A DNA stretch of 64,000 nt from Bacteroidales bacterium F22. GTDB lineage: Bacteria > Bacteroidota > Bacteroidia > Bacteroidales > Bacteroidaceae. The stretch is from the NCBI GenBank assembly GCA_029541985.1, contig CP095414.1:248001-312000 (forward strand). The letters run 5' to 3'. Position 1 is the first letter of the stretch. Every line of letters starts with the position of its first letter. The translations under genes and the position numbers were made by a program. Under the pieces are notes generated by a model, which saw only the letters and a list, made by a program, of their open reading frames with translations, had not been told where the DNA came from and did not search any database. Below are positions 9,268 to 17,727 of this stretch, piece after piece.

Positions 9268-9335
9268 TCTTTAAGAATGATAATTGTTATCTGAAAAACG
9301 AATTACAAATATAGTATTTGAGCGTTCATGACAAT
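9268..9335 (-). promoter_or_regulatory. Promoter and conserved leader element of metY copy 1
   Basis: Minus strand: ATTG (9332-9335), 18 bases, TATATTTG (9306-9313), then a leader of about 40 bases. The leader contains a 20-base block (9268-9287) that is identical to one upstream of copy 2 (11055-11074). The -33/-7 layout is also the same in the two copies. The block may be an operator or a shared translation signal. Confidence 0.55.
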
Positions 9336-9471
9336 GGCTGAAGTTCACAAATCTAGTTAAAATGCTCTTTTTTATTCCTTTTGTTTACTATTTACCCATT
9401 TTATATTTCATTTTATTGCAATTTGGCTACTTGGGATATACAAATGGGTCTGATGATTAAGCGAAAAAAAT

Positions 9472-9500
9472 AGCGCAAGTAACTCTTAGTTACTTGCGCT
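9472..9500 (-). terminator. Terminator of the metY2 transcript
   Basis: Perfect 13-bp stem (9472-9484 and 9488-9500) with loop CTT. On the minus strand it is followed by ATTTTTTT. It lies after the small membrane protein gene and shares the GCGCAAGTAA arm with the copy 1 terminator. Confidence 0.88.
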
Positions 9501-9534
9501 AGGTGTCGTCTCGAAACGAGTTGGTTTGTGTCGA

Positions 9535-9714
9535 TTAATCTTTGCGCTTAAGATATTTCCACAATGGAATGAAAACAAAGGCTCCAGACAATAGTAAACT
9601 GACGATTATCGGACCATCTATGTGGGCTGATTTGATTAATATATAGAAGCATACTAGTAGCCACAATAAACAGAGACATACTATTTGTGATAAGGACATT
9701 TTTTTCTTTTCCAT
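9535..9714 (-). CDS. Small two-helix membrane protein
   Basis: 59 residues, beginning MEKKKMSLSQ and ending WKYLKRKD. There are two hydrophobic segments (about 9-27 and 35-52) separated by KSAHIDGP, with basic residues at both ends, as in a hairpin membrane protein with both termini in the cytoplasm. It starts 48 bases downstream of metY2 and is followed by a strong terminator at 9472-9500, so it is probably cotranscribed with metY2. No such gene follows copy 1. No family recognised. The sensible membrane topology and the position before a terminator support it as real. Confidence 0.7.
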   Translation of the reverse strand: MEKKKMSLSQIVCLCLLWLLVCFYILIKSAHIDGPIIVSLLLSGAFVFIPLWKYLKRKD

Positions 9715-9762
9715 TTCTCTTTTTTTATTTATACTCTACTGGTTAGTGTGAGCCGTTCGTTT

Positions 9763-11046
9763 TTACTTAAGGGCATTTGCGATATCTTCTAAGATATCAT
9801 TACTATCTTCGATTCCTACAGATAGGCGCATCAAGTCAGGTCGGATACCAGCTTCTTTTAACTGTTCGTCATCCATCTGTCTGTGGGTATGGCTAGCTGG
9901 ATGAAGAATACAGCTCTGCGAATCGGCTACATGAGTGACGATGGAGATTAGGTTCAATTTATCCATGAATTTGATGGCATCATTGCGGTCTCCTTTCAAT
10001 CCGAAAGTGACTACTCCACAGATACCATTTGGCATGTATTTCTTCGCCAAATCATAATCTTTGCTCGAAGGGAGGCCAGCATAGTTTACCCAAGCAACTT
10101 GAGGTTGCTGTTCTAAGTATTCGGCTACCTTTTGTGCATTTTCGCAATGACGTTGCACTCGTAAGTGTAGTGTCTCAATCCCGAGGTTCAGTAAGAAGGC
10201 GTTTTGAGGGGACTGAATACTCCCTAAGTCACGCATCAACTGTGCAGTTGCTTTGACGATGAAAGCATCTTTTCCAAATGCTTTGGTGTAGGCTAATCCA
10301 TGATAACTAGGGTCGGGCTCGGTCAGTCCTGGGAACTTATCTGCATGGGCTTCCCAATCAAAACGACCACTATCTACCACACATCCGCCTACTGTGGCAG
10401 CATGACCATCTAAGTATTTGGTGGTGGAATGGACGACGATGTCTGCTCCCCATTCGATTGGACGACAGTTTATCGGTGTAGGGAAAGTGTTGTCTACCAC
10501 GAGTGGTATCCCGTTGCTATGTGCTGCTCGTGCAAACACTTCTATATCGAGTATCTCGACCGTTGGATTCGTCACTGTCTCGGCAAAGACAAGCTTCGTA
10601 TTGGGGCGTATCGCTTGGCTGATTTCTGCTTCTGTGGCATTGATCGGCACAAAAGTAAGCTCGATACCTAATTTCTTTAGAGTCACTGCAAAGAGATTAT
10701 ATGTACCTCCGTATATGGCATTGCTGCAGACAAAATGATCACCTGCCTGGCATAGGTTCAGAATAGCAAATAGGTTTGCTGCTTGCCCGCTTGAGGTTAA
10801 AATAGCAGCATGTCCTCCTTCTAATTGGCATATCTTTGCTGCTACGGCATCGTTTGTCGGATTTGACAATCGAGTGTAGAAATAACCATTCTCTTGTAAA
10901 TCAAATAATCTAGCCATCTGCTCGCTTGAATCATACTTAAAGGTTGTACTCTGATAAATGGGTAATTGCCTTGGACCACCGTTCTTGGGTTGCCATCCTC
11001 CTTGTACACAAATTGTATTGAGGCTGAATTTCTTGTTTTCTGTCAT
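9763..11046 (-). CDS. metY: O-acetylhomoserine sulfhydrylase (copy 2)
   Basis: 427 residues, same length as copy 1 and matching it over the whole length with scattered substitutions, mostly conservative. The PLP Lys (HSTTKYLDG), LTSSGQAAN and VVDNTFPTP are intact, so both copies should be active. It makes homocysteine from O-acetylhomoserine and sulfide. The two copies may differ in regulation or in acyl-donor or sulfur-donor preference. The small membrane protein at 9535-9714 is its likely operon partner. Confidence 0.92.
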   Translation of the reverse strand: MTENKKFSLNTICVQGGWQPKNGGPRQLPIYQSTTFKYDSSEQMARLFDLQENGYFYTRLSNPTNDAVAAKICQLEGGHAAILTSSGQAANLFAILNLCQAGDHFVCSNAIYGGTYNLFAVTLKKLGIELTFVPINATEAEISQAIRPNTKLVFAETVTNPTVEILDIEVFARAAHSNGIPLVVDNTFPTPINCRPIEWGADIVVHSTTKYLDGHAATVGGCVVDSGRFDWEAHADKFPGLTEPDPSYHGLAYTKAFGKDAFIVKATAQLMRDLGSIQSPQNAFLLNLGIETLHLRVQRHCENAQKVAEYLEQQPQVAWVNYAGLPSSKDYDLAKKYMPNGICGVVTFGLKGDRNDAIKFMDKLNLISIVTHVADSQSCILHPASHTHRQMDDEQLKEAGIRPDLMRLSVGIEDSNDILEDIANALK

Positions 11047-11054
11047 TTCGTTGT

Positions 11055-11129
11055 TCTTTAAGAATGATAATTGTGATTTTTATCTAAAAAAAAGATATGC
11101 AAATATAGCGATTATGTGACTATTCCAAT
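11055..11129 (-). promoter_or_regulatory. Promoter and conserved leader element of metY copy 2
   Basis: Minus strand: ATTG (11126-11129), 18 bases, TATATTTG (11100-11107), then a leader with the 20-base block 11055-11074 identical to 9268-9287. The leader is under 50 bases, too short for a SAM-type riboswitch. Confidence 0.55.
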
Positions 11130-11160
11130 TGGATTAGAATGAAAATCTAGTTAAAAATGA

Positions 11161-11191
11161 TTTGCATACTTAGTATGTTTGTTTATCTTTG
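11161..11191 (+). promoter_or_regulatory. Promoter of the nucleoside permease operon
   Basis: TTTG (11161-11164), 19 bases, TATCTTTG (11184-11191): an exact match to the Bacteroidetes primary sigma consensus. It lies 56 bases before the ATG at 11248 and is divergent from the metY2 promoter. Confidence 0.75.
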
Positions 11192-11247
11192 TTCTTGCTT
11201 TTAATCTAAACTTTTAGTCGTAGGACTATTTATTAAAAATTGTCGCC

Positions 11248-12468
11248 ATGAACAATATTAAATTTCGTTTGATCATCATGAATTTTCTCCAATATGCTGT
11301 TTGGGGAGCATGGTTGATTTCGCTAGGAGCGTATCTTGGTTCGCTTGAGTTTACTGGGTTGCAAATTGGAAGTTTTTTCGCCACCATGGGTATTGCTTCT
11401 TTATTTATGCCAGCGGTTGTCGGTATCGTTGCTGACCGTTGGATTCCCGCGCAGATTCTGTTGGCTATTTGCCATCTTTTCTCGGGAGCTTTTATCGTGG
11501 CGGCTTCATTTCAGACTTCATACGAATTGCTCTATCCGTTGATGCTGCTTAGTGTCTGCTTCTATATGCCGACCATTGCATTGACCAATGCTGTGGCTTA
11601 CAATGCTCTCGAGAAAGAGCATCTTAATCCGGTCACTGCTTTTCCACCTATACGTGTATGGGGAACAGTTGGTTTCATCGTAGCGATGTGGATGATTGAC
11701 TTGATGCATTATACAGTGAGTTCTAAGCAGTTGATTCTGTCCGCTGGCCTTTCGTTTGCTTTGGCATTGTATAGTTTGACTTTACCTAACTGCCCTGTCT
11801 GCAAGTCGTCTCATGATGCGAATCGCTCTTGGATTGATGCTTTCGGCTTGCGTGCTTTTACCCTTTTTAAACATAAGAAAATGGCTATCTTCTTTGTCTT
11901 CTCTATGTTGTTGGGAATGTCTTTGCAGATAACAAATGCGTTTGCTAATAGTTATCTTCTTGATTTTGGTTCGAATCCTGAATTTGCTCATACCTTTGGG
12001 GTGGAGCATTCTACGATATTAATCTCTTTGTCTCAGATGAGCGAGACGCTTTGTATCTTATTGATTCCTTTCTTCCTCAAACGATTTGGAATCAAGACAG
12101 TGATGCTTATCAGTATGTTTGCTTGGGTGCTTCGTTTCGGACTCTTAGGTACGGGTGATCCGGGTACTGGGGTGTGGATGCTTATCCTTTCGATGATTGT
12201 CTATGGTGTGGCATTTGATTTCTTCAACATCTCTGGATCTTTATATGTGGAGCAGGAGACGGGTCCTGAAATTCGTTCTAGTGCTCAAGGGGTGTTCATG
12301 ATTATGACTAACGGTTTCGGTGCGTTTATTGGCTCATATGTGGCTGGTGTCGTTGTCGATAAATATCATTGGCCAGATTCATGGTTCATCTTTGCTGGAT
12401 ATGCTATGATTGTAGCGATTCTTTTCTGGATTCTTTTTGATTATAAACATGTACGCAATAGAGCTTAG
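11248..12468 (+). CDS. Nucleoside:proton symporter, MFS family
   Basis: 406 residues with about 12 hydrophobic segments. The N terminus (RLIIMNFLQYAVWGAWLISL) and the VGIVADRWIPAQ loop after TM2 are those of the NupG/XapB-type nucleoside symporters common in Bacteroides. It should import nucleosides across the inner membrane. rsmE follows 35 bases downstream on the same strand, probably cotranscribed. Exact substrate range is not readable. Confidence 0.85.
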   Translation: MNNIKFRLIIMNFLQYAVWGAWLISLGAYLGSLEFTGLQIGSFFATMGIASLFMPAVVGIVADRWIPAQILLAICHLFSGAFIVAASFQTSYELLYPLMLLSVCFYMPTIALTNAVAYNALEKEHLNPVTAFPPIRVWGTVGFIVAMWMIDLMHYTVSSKQLILSAGLSFALALYSLTLPNCPVCKSSHDANRSWIDAFGLRAFTLFKHKKMAIFFVFSMLLGMSLQITNAFANSYLLDFGSNPEFAHTFGVEHSTILISLSQMSETLCILLIPFFLKRFGIKTVMLISMFAWVLRFGLLGTGDPGTGVWMLILSMIVYGVAFDFFNISGSLYVEQETGPEIRSSAQGVFMIMTNGFGAFIGSYVAGVVVDKYHWPDSWFIFAGYAMIVAILFWILFDYKHVRNRA

Positions 12469-12503
12469 GTCGATAAACTGAACCTCTTACTTAATATTCT
12501 AAA

Positions 12504-13205
12504 ATGCATTTATTTTATACCCCTGAGATAGAAACCAAACATGAGTTGCCTCCTGTAGAGGCGGCTCATTGTAGTCGTGTACTTCGTTTGCAAGTGGGAG
12601 ATGCTATCGCATTGACCGATGGAAAAGGTGCTTTTTATGAGGCAGTGATTACTGCTGCATCACCTAAAAGGGTGCTGTTCCAGATTACGGAGGAGAAACA
12701 GCAAGCGCCTTTGTGGAGTGGTCATATTCATTTGGCTATGGCTCCGACGAAGAATATGGATCGCAATGAGTGGTTGGCTGAAAAGGCTACAGAGGTTGGT
12801 TTTGATCGTCTTACCTTCTTGAAATGCCGTTACTCTGAGCGTAAGGTGATTAAGAACGAGCGCATTCATAAGATTCTTGTTTCGGCTATGAAACAATCGC
12901 TCAAAGCACGATTGCCTATATTGGATGAGTTGACGGAATTTAAACATTTCGTTCAGCAGGATTTTCCGGGACAGAAGTTTATAGCTCATTGCTATAAGGG
13001 ACAGGAAAGAGCTGAACTAAAGAACTTGATTGACCCGAAACAGGATTGTCTTTTACTTGTCGGACCTGAAGGGGACTTTAGTGAAGAAGAGGTCGCTCTG
13101 GCTTTGGAACATGGGTTTAAACCGGTCGTTCTTGGCCCTTCGCGGCTCCGAACTGAGACGGCTGCACTCGTTGGGGTAGTGCTCATGAATACTGCGCACT
13201 ATTAG
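12504..13205 (+). CDS. rsmE: 16S rRNA m3U1498 methyltransferase
   Basis: 233 residues, normal RsmE length. The N-terminal PUA-like domain has HCSRVLRLQVGDAIALTDG. The C-terminal SPOUT knot has LLLVGPEGDFSEEEV and LGPSRLRTETAALVG, which form the SAM-binding trefoil. It methylates U1498 of 16S rRNA in the 30S subunit. It converges on the NusG-like gene, with 29 bases between the stops and no clear terminator. Confidence 0.93.
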   Translation: MHLFYTPEIETKHELPPVEAAHCSRVLRLQVGDAIALTDGKGAFYEAVITAASPKRVLFQITEEKQQAPLWSGHIHLAMAPTKNMDRNEWLAEKATEVGFDRLTFLKCRYSERKVIKNERIHKILVSAMKQSLKARLPILDELTEFKHFVQQDFPGQKFIAHCYKGQERAELKNLIDPKQDCLLLVGPEGDFSEEEVALALEHGFKPVVLGPSRLRTETAALVGVVLMNTAHY

Positions 13206-13234
13206 TAAGGGGGCTCTAATAAATGATTGCTTGT

Positions 13235-13813
13235 TTATTCGTCGTTCTCTGAATCGTCGATCATTTCTACTTGGTCGGGCGGAACGAAAGTGGTTGCTAT
13301 GGCCATTAGACCGGGGATACTTACCACGACTTTACGGTCTCTTTTGATGCGCATAAATATGCCTTCAACTCCTTTGAATATACCTGATAAGACGCGGACA
13401 CGAGTTCCTTTCTTGAGCTTGAGGTCGTCATTGCTGAGGTAGATACAGCCTGGGTTATTCATCTTGGATACTCTCATGAAGTTTTGCATCTGCTTCTCTG
13501 GAATGATTGTGGGACCTTGCGTTGCATAGTCTTTTATGTATCTGATTGGATATTCTATCTTTGGATCTCTGCGGATGGCTTCCATCTCATCGGGTAGTAT
13601 GTTGACGAAGAGTAAATTGCTTATCGCTGGCTTGAGCTCTTTTTTTATCACTCCTTTGCATTCGGTTTCTTTTATCTTCATCGGAATAAAGGTTTCATAC
13701 CCCAATTCTTCTAGATGCTTTTGCAATTTTAATTCTCGATTGTAACTCACGCGCAGAGCAAACCATAGTTTGGTCTCAGAATGTATATATTGATTCTTAA
13801 TTTCACTTGTCAT
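13235..13813 (-). CDS. UpxY-type NusG-like transcription antiterminator
   Basis: 192 residues. An N-terminal NGN domain (WFALRVSYNRELKLQKHLEELG) and a C-terminal KOW domain (KGTRVRVLSGIFKGVEGIFM) give the NusG paralogue layout typical of Bacteroides capsule operons, where UpxY lets RNA polymerase read through the leader of its own locus. Here it lies 41 bases downstream of a wza-like gene and is the last gene of the pair. Normally it is first in a long polysaccharide locus; no glycosyltransferase is nearby. Confidence 0.83.
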   Translation of the reverse strand: MTSEIKNQYIHSETKLWFALRVSYNRELKLQKHLEELGYETFIPMKIKETECKGVIKKELKPAISNLLFVNILPDEMEAIRRDPKIEYPIRYIKDYATQGPTIIPEKQMQNFMRVSKMNNPGCIYLSNDDLKLKKGTRVRVLSGIFKGVEGIFMRIKRDRKVVVSIPGLMAIATTFVPPDQVEMIDDSENDE

Positions 13814-13854
13814 AGTCTATTTATCTTGTTGAGAAACGAATCGATAATCGTTGA

Positions 13855-14652
13855 TTATCGTAGGATGGTGATTAATAAGTAGGCAAGGGAAATCATGGTA
13901 CCTGTTACGGCCAAAATAACATTTTTATTCTTGCCTAACGAGCTGTCATTGCCACGTACTTTGTTGGGCTCTACATAGACGATGTCATTTTGTTGAAGAT
14001 AGAAGTAGGGGGACTCGATACATTGTTCATCGAGCAGATTGATGGTGCCTATCTCTTTGGCACCGGTAGCTAATTCGCGAATTATTTTTATGTTGTCTCG
14101 TTTGGCGTAGATAGTCATATCTCCTGCTGCGGCTAGCACATCGAAGATGGATAGTTTGTTGTCGTTGCCTGTGACGATTCCTGGCTTGTTTACTTCGCCT
14201 AGTATGGATATCTTATAATTGGATAACTTCACCACGACCATCGGATTTTTGATGTCTTTGGACAACTGTTTCTCGATGAGGGTCTCTGCTTCGTTGACGG
14301 TCAACCCTTGGAGATGTAGCATCCCGAGTATCGGCATATTGATATTGCCTTGGTTATCTACTAGGTAAGGGTAAGGAGTAGCCTCGGAACGCCCATGTGC
14401 ATCTGAAACAATTGTTCGGATAGTGCTTACCGTCGGGATGGTATTTAGATAGGGCTTAACTAATTCTTTGTCTTCAGCTTGGATTGTTATTGCCAAGATG
14501 TCTTTGGGCATTATATGAACTTCGTGGAGTTGGGTGTATTTTACAATATCTGCTCTTTCTTTTACGTTTAAATACGCTACTTTCTTTGATGATGCGCAAC
14601 TGCTTAGTGAGAGGATAATAAAAAGTATATATATAAATGATTTAGCTTTCAT
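13855..14652 (-). CDS. Wza-type polysaccharide export lipoprotein
   Basis: 265 residues. Signal peptide with lipobox LSSC (Cys19), then the poly-export domain (VHIMPKDILAITIQ, GNINMPILGMLHLQGLTVNEAE) and an SLBB domain (KISILGEVNKPG). A single C-terminal TM segment (about 243-263) ends in ITILR. It should form part of an outer-membrane export channel. The usual partner, a Wzc tyrosine kinase, is missing; the next gene is the UpxY-like factor. Confidence 0.87.
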   Translation of the reverse strand: MKAKSFIYILFIILSLSSCASSKKVAYLNVKERADIVKYTQLHEVHIMPKDILAITIQAEDKELVKPYLNTIPTVSTIRTIVSDAHGRSEATPYPYLVDNQGNINMPILGMLHLQGLTVNEAETLIEKQLSKDIKNPMVVVKLSNYKISILGEVNKPGIVTGNDNKLSIFDVLAAAGDMTIYAKRDNIKIIRELATGAKEIGTINLLDEQCIESPYFYLQQNDIVYVEPNKVRGNDSSLGKNKNVILAVTGTMISLAYLLITILR

Positions 14653-14820
14653 GATTGAACTTGTACTTGTTTGAATAGAATGACATATAATCGTACACTG
14701 TGCAAAAGTAACCTTTTTATATAAATAAGTAGGGTAAAAAGGAATTATCTTTCTGGTAACTTGATTAACGGTCGTCTGATTGGAATGGCTGATGTTGCCT
14801 TTTGGTTCTAACCACTGAGT

Positions 14821-15486
14821 TTATTGTTTCTTCTTTTTCTGAACGGACCATCCGAATTTACCGATGAATTCGCCTAGGCCATAGTAGCCGCCGTGAAGGT
14901 AAACCAGTGGTTTGGCATCTGTGAGTTTAAATTTTCCAGTCTCGTCGATATATTGCTCATCCGCTCGTACATTGACGACTTCGGCTATAAACATATCGTG
15001 ACTCCCAAGGTGGGTGATCTCTCGAACTTTACATTCTATATTTATAGGTGATTCTTCTATTATCGGACAATGGACTACGGATGCTTGTCCCATCGTTAAA
15101 CCCATCTCTTCAAATTTATTGTAGTCGCGCCCTGAACGTACACCACACCAATCTGTAGCTCGAGCCATCTGTTCTGTGGTGAGGTTGATGACAAATTCCA
15201 TATTCTTTTTGAGAATATCATAACTGTGACGTTTGGGTTGTACGGAGATATAGCACATGGGTGGGTTGGTGCATAGTGTCCCTGTCCAGGCTACTGTGAT
15301 TAGATTGTATTCCTCGGGTTGCGAACCGCAGGATACTAATACGGCAGGAAGGGGATATATCATCGTTCCTGGTTTCCAATCTTGCTTGGTGCTTCTTGAG
15401 ACTGGAACCTGGCGTTGCGCTTTGGACTGGTTTCGCTTTTTGATGGGGCTTTTCCCACTTTTATTTGTTGGAGCTGATCTTTTCAT
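14821..15486 (-). CDS. Flavin reductase-like FMN-binding protein
   Basis: 221 residues. The flavin reductase domain starts near residue 38 (WKPGTMIYPLPAVLVSCGS) and contains LITVAWTGTLCTNPP and FVINLTTEQMARATDWCG. It probably binds FMN and reduces flavins or acts as a flavoredoxin. It carries a 35-residue Lys/Arg/Ser-rich N-terminal extension with no internal Met, so either the extension is real or translation starts at a non-ATG codon near the WKPG segment. Flanked by the wza/upxY pair and the tRNA-Arg genes. Confidence 0.82.
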   Translation of the reverse strand: MKRSAPTNKSGKSPIKKRNQSKAQRQVPVSRSTKQDWKPGTMIYPLPAVLVSCGSQPEEYNLITVAWTGTLCTNPPMCYISVQPKRHSYDILKKNMEFVINLTTEQMARATDWCGVRSGRDYNKFEEMGLTMGQASVVHCPIIEESPINIECKVREITHLGSHDMFIAEVVNVRADEQYIDETGKFKLTDAKPLVYLHGGYYGLGEFIGKFGWSVQKKKKQ

Positions 15487-15633
15487 TTATTTAGGTAGAT
15501 TTTCTTTGTCTTTTATTTTGTGGATAAAGATAATTTATTGGTAACGAATGACCAAGGGAATGACACTATTTTGCCTGTATATGGGGTATGCTTTCTTTTT
15601 TTTGCTGTTTTTTTAAAAAATATGGCTGAAAAA

Positions 15634-15665
15634 TTTGGCAGTAATATTGAAATGCCTTATATTTG
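15634..15665 (+). promoter_or_regulatory. Promoter of the tRNA-Arg pair
   Basis: TTTG (15634-15637), 20 bases, TATATTTG (15658-15665), then 20 bases to the mature tRNA 5' end at 15686. A consensus match placed where a stable-RNA promoter should be. Confidence 0.75.
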
Positions 15666-15685
15666 CACCCGTTATCAAAAACAAA

Positions 15686-15762
15686 GGCCCCGTGGCTCAA
15701 CTGAATAGAGTATCTGATTACGGCTCAGAAGGTTACAGGTTTGAATCCTGTCGGGGTCACCA
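15686..15762 (+). tRNA. tRNA-Arg(ACG), copy 1
   Basis: Full cloverleaf with a seven-bp acceptor (GGCCCCG/CGGGGTC, one G-U), five-bp anticodon stem TCTGA/TCAGA around loop TTACGGC, and T arm ACAGG/CCTGT. The anticodon at positions 34-36 is ACG, read as ICG after deamination. CCA is encoded at 15760-15762. Confidence 0.95.
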
Positions 15763-15814
15763 TTGATGATAACATTGACTAAATAGATAGTACTTTATGT
15801 ACTTCTTTTGTGTA

Positions 15815-15891
15815 GGCCCCGTGGCTCAACTGAATAGAGTATCTGATTACGGCTCAGAAGGTTACAGGTTTGAATCCTGTCGGGGTCACCA
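15815..15891 (+). tRNA. tRNA-Arg(ACG), copy 2
   Basis: Identical to copy 1 through the encoded CCA (15889-15891), 52 bases downstream. The spacer shows no promoter, so both are probably cut from one transcript ending at the hairpin that follows. Confidence 0.95.
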
Positions 15892-15893
15892 TT

Positions 15894-15933
15894 AAAGTGT
15901 GTAAATCAAGTGATTGGTTTACACACTTTTTTT
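15894..15933 (+). terminator. Terminator of the tRNA-Arg transcript
   Basis: Perfect 12-bp stem (15894-15905 and 15918-15929) with a 12-base loop. The run of seven T begins inside the right arm and ends at 15933, three bases after the CCA of copy 2. Confidence 0.85.
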
Positions 15934-16010
15934 ATTGTTGATATTGAGGTTTCCGTTTCTTGATGGTTAGGGCAGATGGTGAGCAATAGATTATACATAT
16001 CTTACGCAAA

Positions 16011-16040
16011 AGAGGTTACACCATGTCTGGTATAACCTCT
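16011..16040 (-). terminator. Terminator downstream of ric
   Basis: 13-bp stem with one mismatch (16011-16023 and 16028-16040) and loop TGTC. On the minus strand it is followed by TTTTGCG. It lies 43 bases after the ric stop. Confidence 0.75.
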
Positions 16041-16083
16041 TCTTATGTATAATCTATTTTTTTCTATCTTATGAAATCAGTGC

Positions 16084-16812
16084 TTAGCAAGTTCCCTTGA
16101 TCTTTGATTCTAGTATCACTGCATTGGGAAATAGGATGTTGTTTTCTAAATGGATGTGCTTGTGAAGGTTCTCTTCAAAGGCTTTTAGTTTCTCCATAGC
16201 TACTGAATAACTATTGCATCCGTCTGCTGGTGCAGTATAGTGGTTGGTCAATTTCGAGATAGTACGGAAACGACTTCCTTCTGCATCGTGTTCTACCATC
16301 ATCTGATGGATTGGATTGTTTATGGTGCCGCAGTGGTTGGCTTCTGGTGTGAGCCCTAGCTTAGAGTCTCTCTCATATTCTTTGATCATCGGGAAGAGAA
16401 TCATTTCTTCTTTTTGCAAATGGGCTGAGAGGTCTTCGAAACTGGCACGGAAGAGTGCACGCACTTCGTTGAGCTCTGGATGGGCTTCTCCGTGTTTGGT
16501 GCAAATCTTATCTAAATATTCTAAAATGATTGGTGCTTGAGCACGGATAAATTTATGGTGCGCATTGTAGATGTAGTCTGATAGGAAACTCAATTCCCAA
16601 GTGCGATAGTCTTCGCCACTTTCTGATATGTTGCGCTTTCTGTCTAACTCTTCTTCTAGCTGAGCTAAAGTGATATTGGTTCCTTTGAGGGCTTCGCTTA
16701 AAGGGCGATTACCGTTGCAGCAGAAATCAATACCGTATTCGTGAAATACATCTGCTGCTGCATAGTTCTCTGCTACAATATCGCCAAGAATTGTTTTTTC
16801 GTCAATTTTCAT
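16084..16812 (-). CDS. ric: Iron-sulfur cluster repair di-iron protein (RIC/ScdA/YtfE)
   Basis: 242 residues from the ATG at 16812. The frame is open to 16887, but MKIDEKTILGDIVAENY matches the normal start of the family. The N-terminal ScdA domain has GIDFCCNGNRPLSEAL. The hemerythrin-like domain supplies the di-iron ligands in AHHKFI, LQKEEMILFP, MMVEHDAEG and HIHLENNILFP. It repairs Fe-S clusters damaged by nitric oxide or oxygen in the cytoplasm. A membrane protein gene lies upstream on the same strand, 105 bases away. Confidence 0.92.
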   Translation of the reverse strand: MKIDEKTILGDIVAENYAAADVFHEYGIDFCCNGNRPLSEALKGTNITLAQLEEELDRKRNISESGEDYRTWELSFLSDYIYNAHHKFIRAQAPIILEYLDKICTKHGEAHPELNEVRALFRASFEDLSAHLQKEEMILFPMIKEYERDSKLGLTPEANHCGTINNPIHQMMVEHDAEGSRFRTISKLTNHYTAPADGCNSYSVAMEKLKAFEENLHKHIHLENNILFPNAVILESKIKGTC

Positions 16813-16917
16813 ATTCGTTCTTTTTTTAGTTGTTATTCCTTTTTTACTGATGCAAATATAGGGAGTAGGAACGATAGTTATGGTCACAAAAGTGACGAGA
16901 CGAAAAAAATAAATGAT

Positions 16918-17550
16918 TTATCTAAATAGAAAAGTGGATAATAAGACTAGAATGATTGTCGGAAGGGCTAAGTAGGTTTCTAATACGGTACCGGTCTCAT
17001 CATTGATGCTCTGGAGATTTAATCTTCTCATTAGGAAGGTGCAGACGAAGAACAAGGCGATGTGGTAAGTTATCTGACTCAATTTAATCGCTAGGTGCAT
17101 TGGAGAGATGATATAACCAAATTCACGCATCCCAAAATATAATTGATAGCACATGAAGAGAAAACTGAAGAGAATCGAGAAAATCAACAATAGACCTATT
17201 CCCTTGAGGGTAATTTTGTAGTTCTCTATCTTATATATCCATACGGCGACGGATACGAGACAGCCTTCACTGATGATGCCTATGATGGGGTTTGTGATGT
17301 GGGCTAAATGACCTCCTACGGGTATTGCGAAGTTACTTAGCTTTAGTATGGCTGCAACAATGGATATTATTAAGGGGATACAAATGCAGAAATTCAAACG
17401 CTTGGTGGCAAATAACATACAGATTAGTCCTATCGGAAATAAGATGAGACTAGCTAGATGTAGGTGAAAAAGATGGTTGGTAAACCCTATAGTTGCTTCA
17501 AATAAGCCCCATAATGCTCCATAAAATAGGATGATAGCGTACTTCTTCAT
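16918..17550 (-). CDS. Polytopic membrane protein of unknown function
   Basis: 210 residues with about six hydrophobic segments and no recognised catalytic motif. It begins MKKYAIILFYGALWGLFEAT and ends in a hydrophobic segment, LPTIILVLLSTFLFR. Small polar spots inside the membrane part (NHLFHLH, GGHLAHITNP) contain several histidines that could bind metal or haem, but that is a guess. It lies upstream of ric on the same strand, so a link to redox or iron stress is possible. Family not recognised. Confidence 0.7.
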   Translation of the reverse strand: MKKYAIILFYGALWGLFEATIGFTNHLFHLHLASLILFPIGLICMLFATKRLNFCICIPLIISIVAAILKLSNFAIPVGGHLAHITNPIIGIISEGCLVSVAVWIYKIENYKITLKGIGLLLIFSILFSFLFMCYQLYFGMREFGYIISPMHLAIKLSQITYHIALFFVCTFLMRRLNLQSINDETGTVLETYLALPTIILVLLSTFLFR

Positions 17551-17727
17551 ATGATAATATTTATCGGTATTCTACAAATATAACATATTTAAACGTATTC
17601 GGTTCATCTTTTACATGGAAAATAGGTCTCTTAGGTGCAGAAAAAGGTTGTTTTATAGATTTTTCTTCCCGTTTTTTTATATCTTGAGAAAAGTATAACA
17701 TAGTGCTTTTAATATATTGTTTGGTTT

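Noticed and set aside
9260..9313. SAM riboswitch ahead of metY
   Set aside because: Leaders are under 50 bases and show no stacked helices; only a 20-base conserved block is present.
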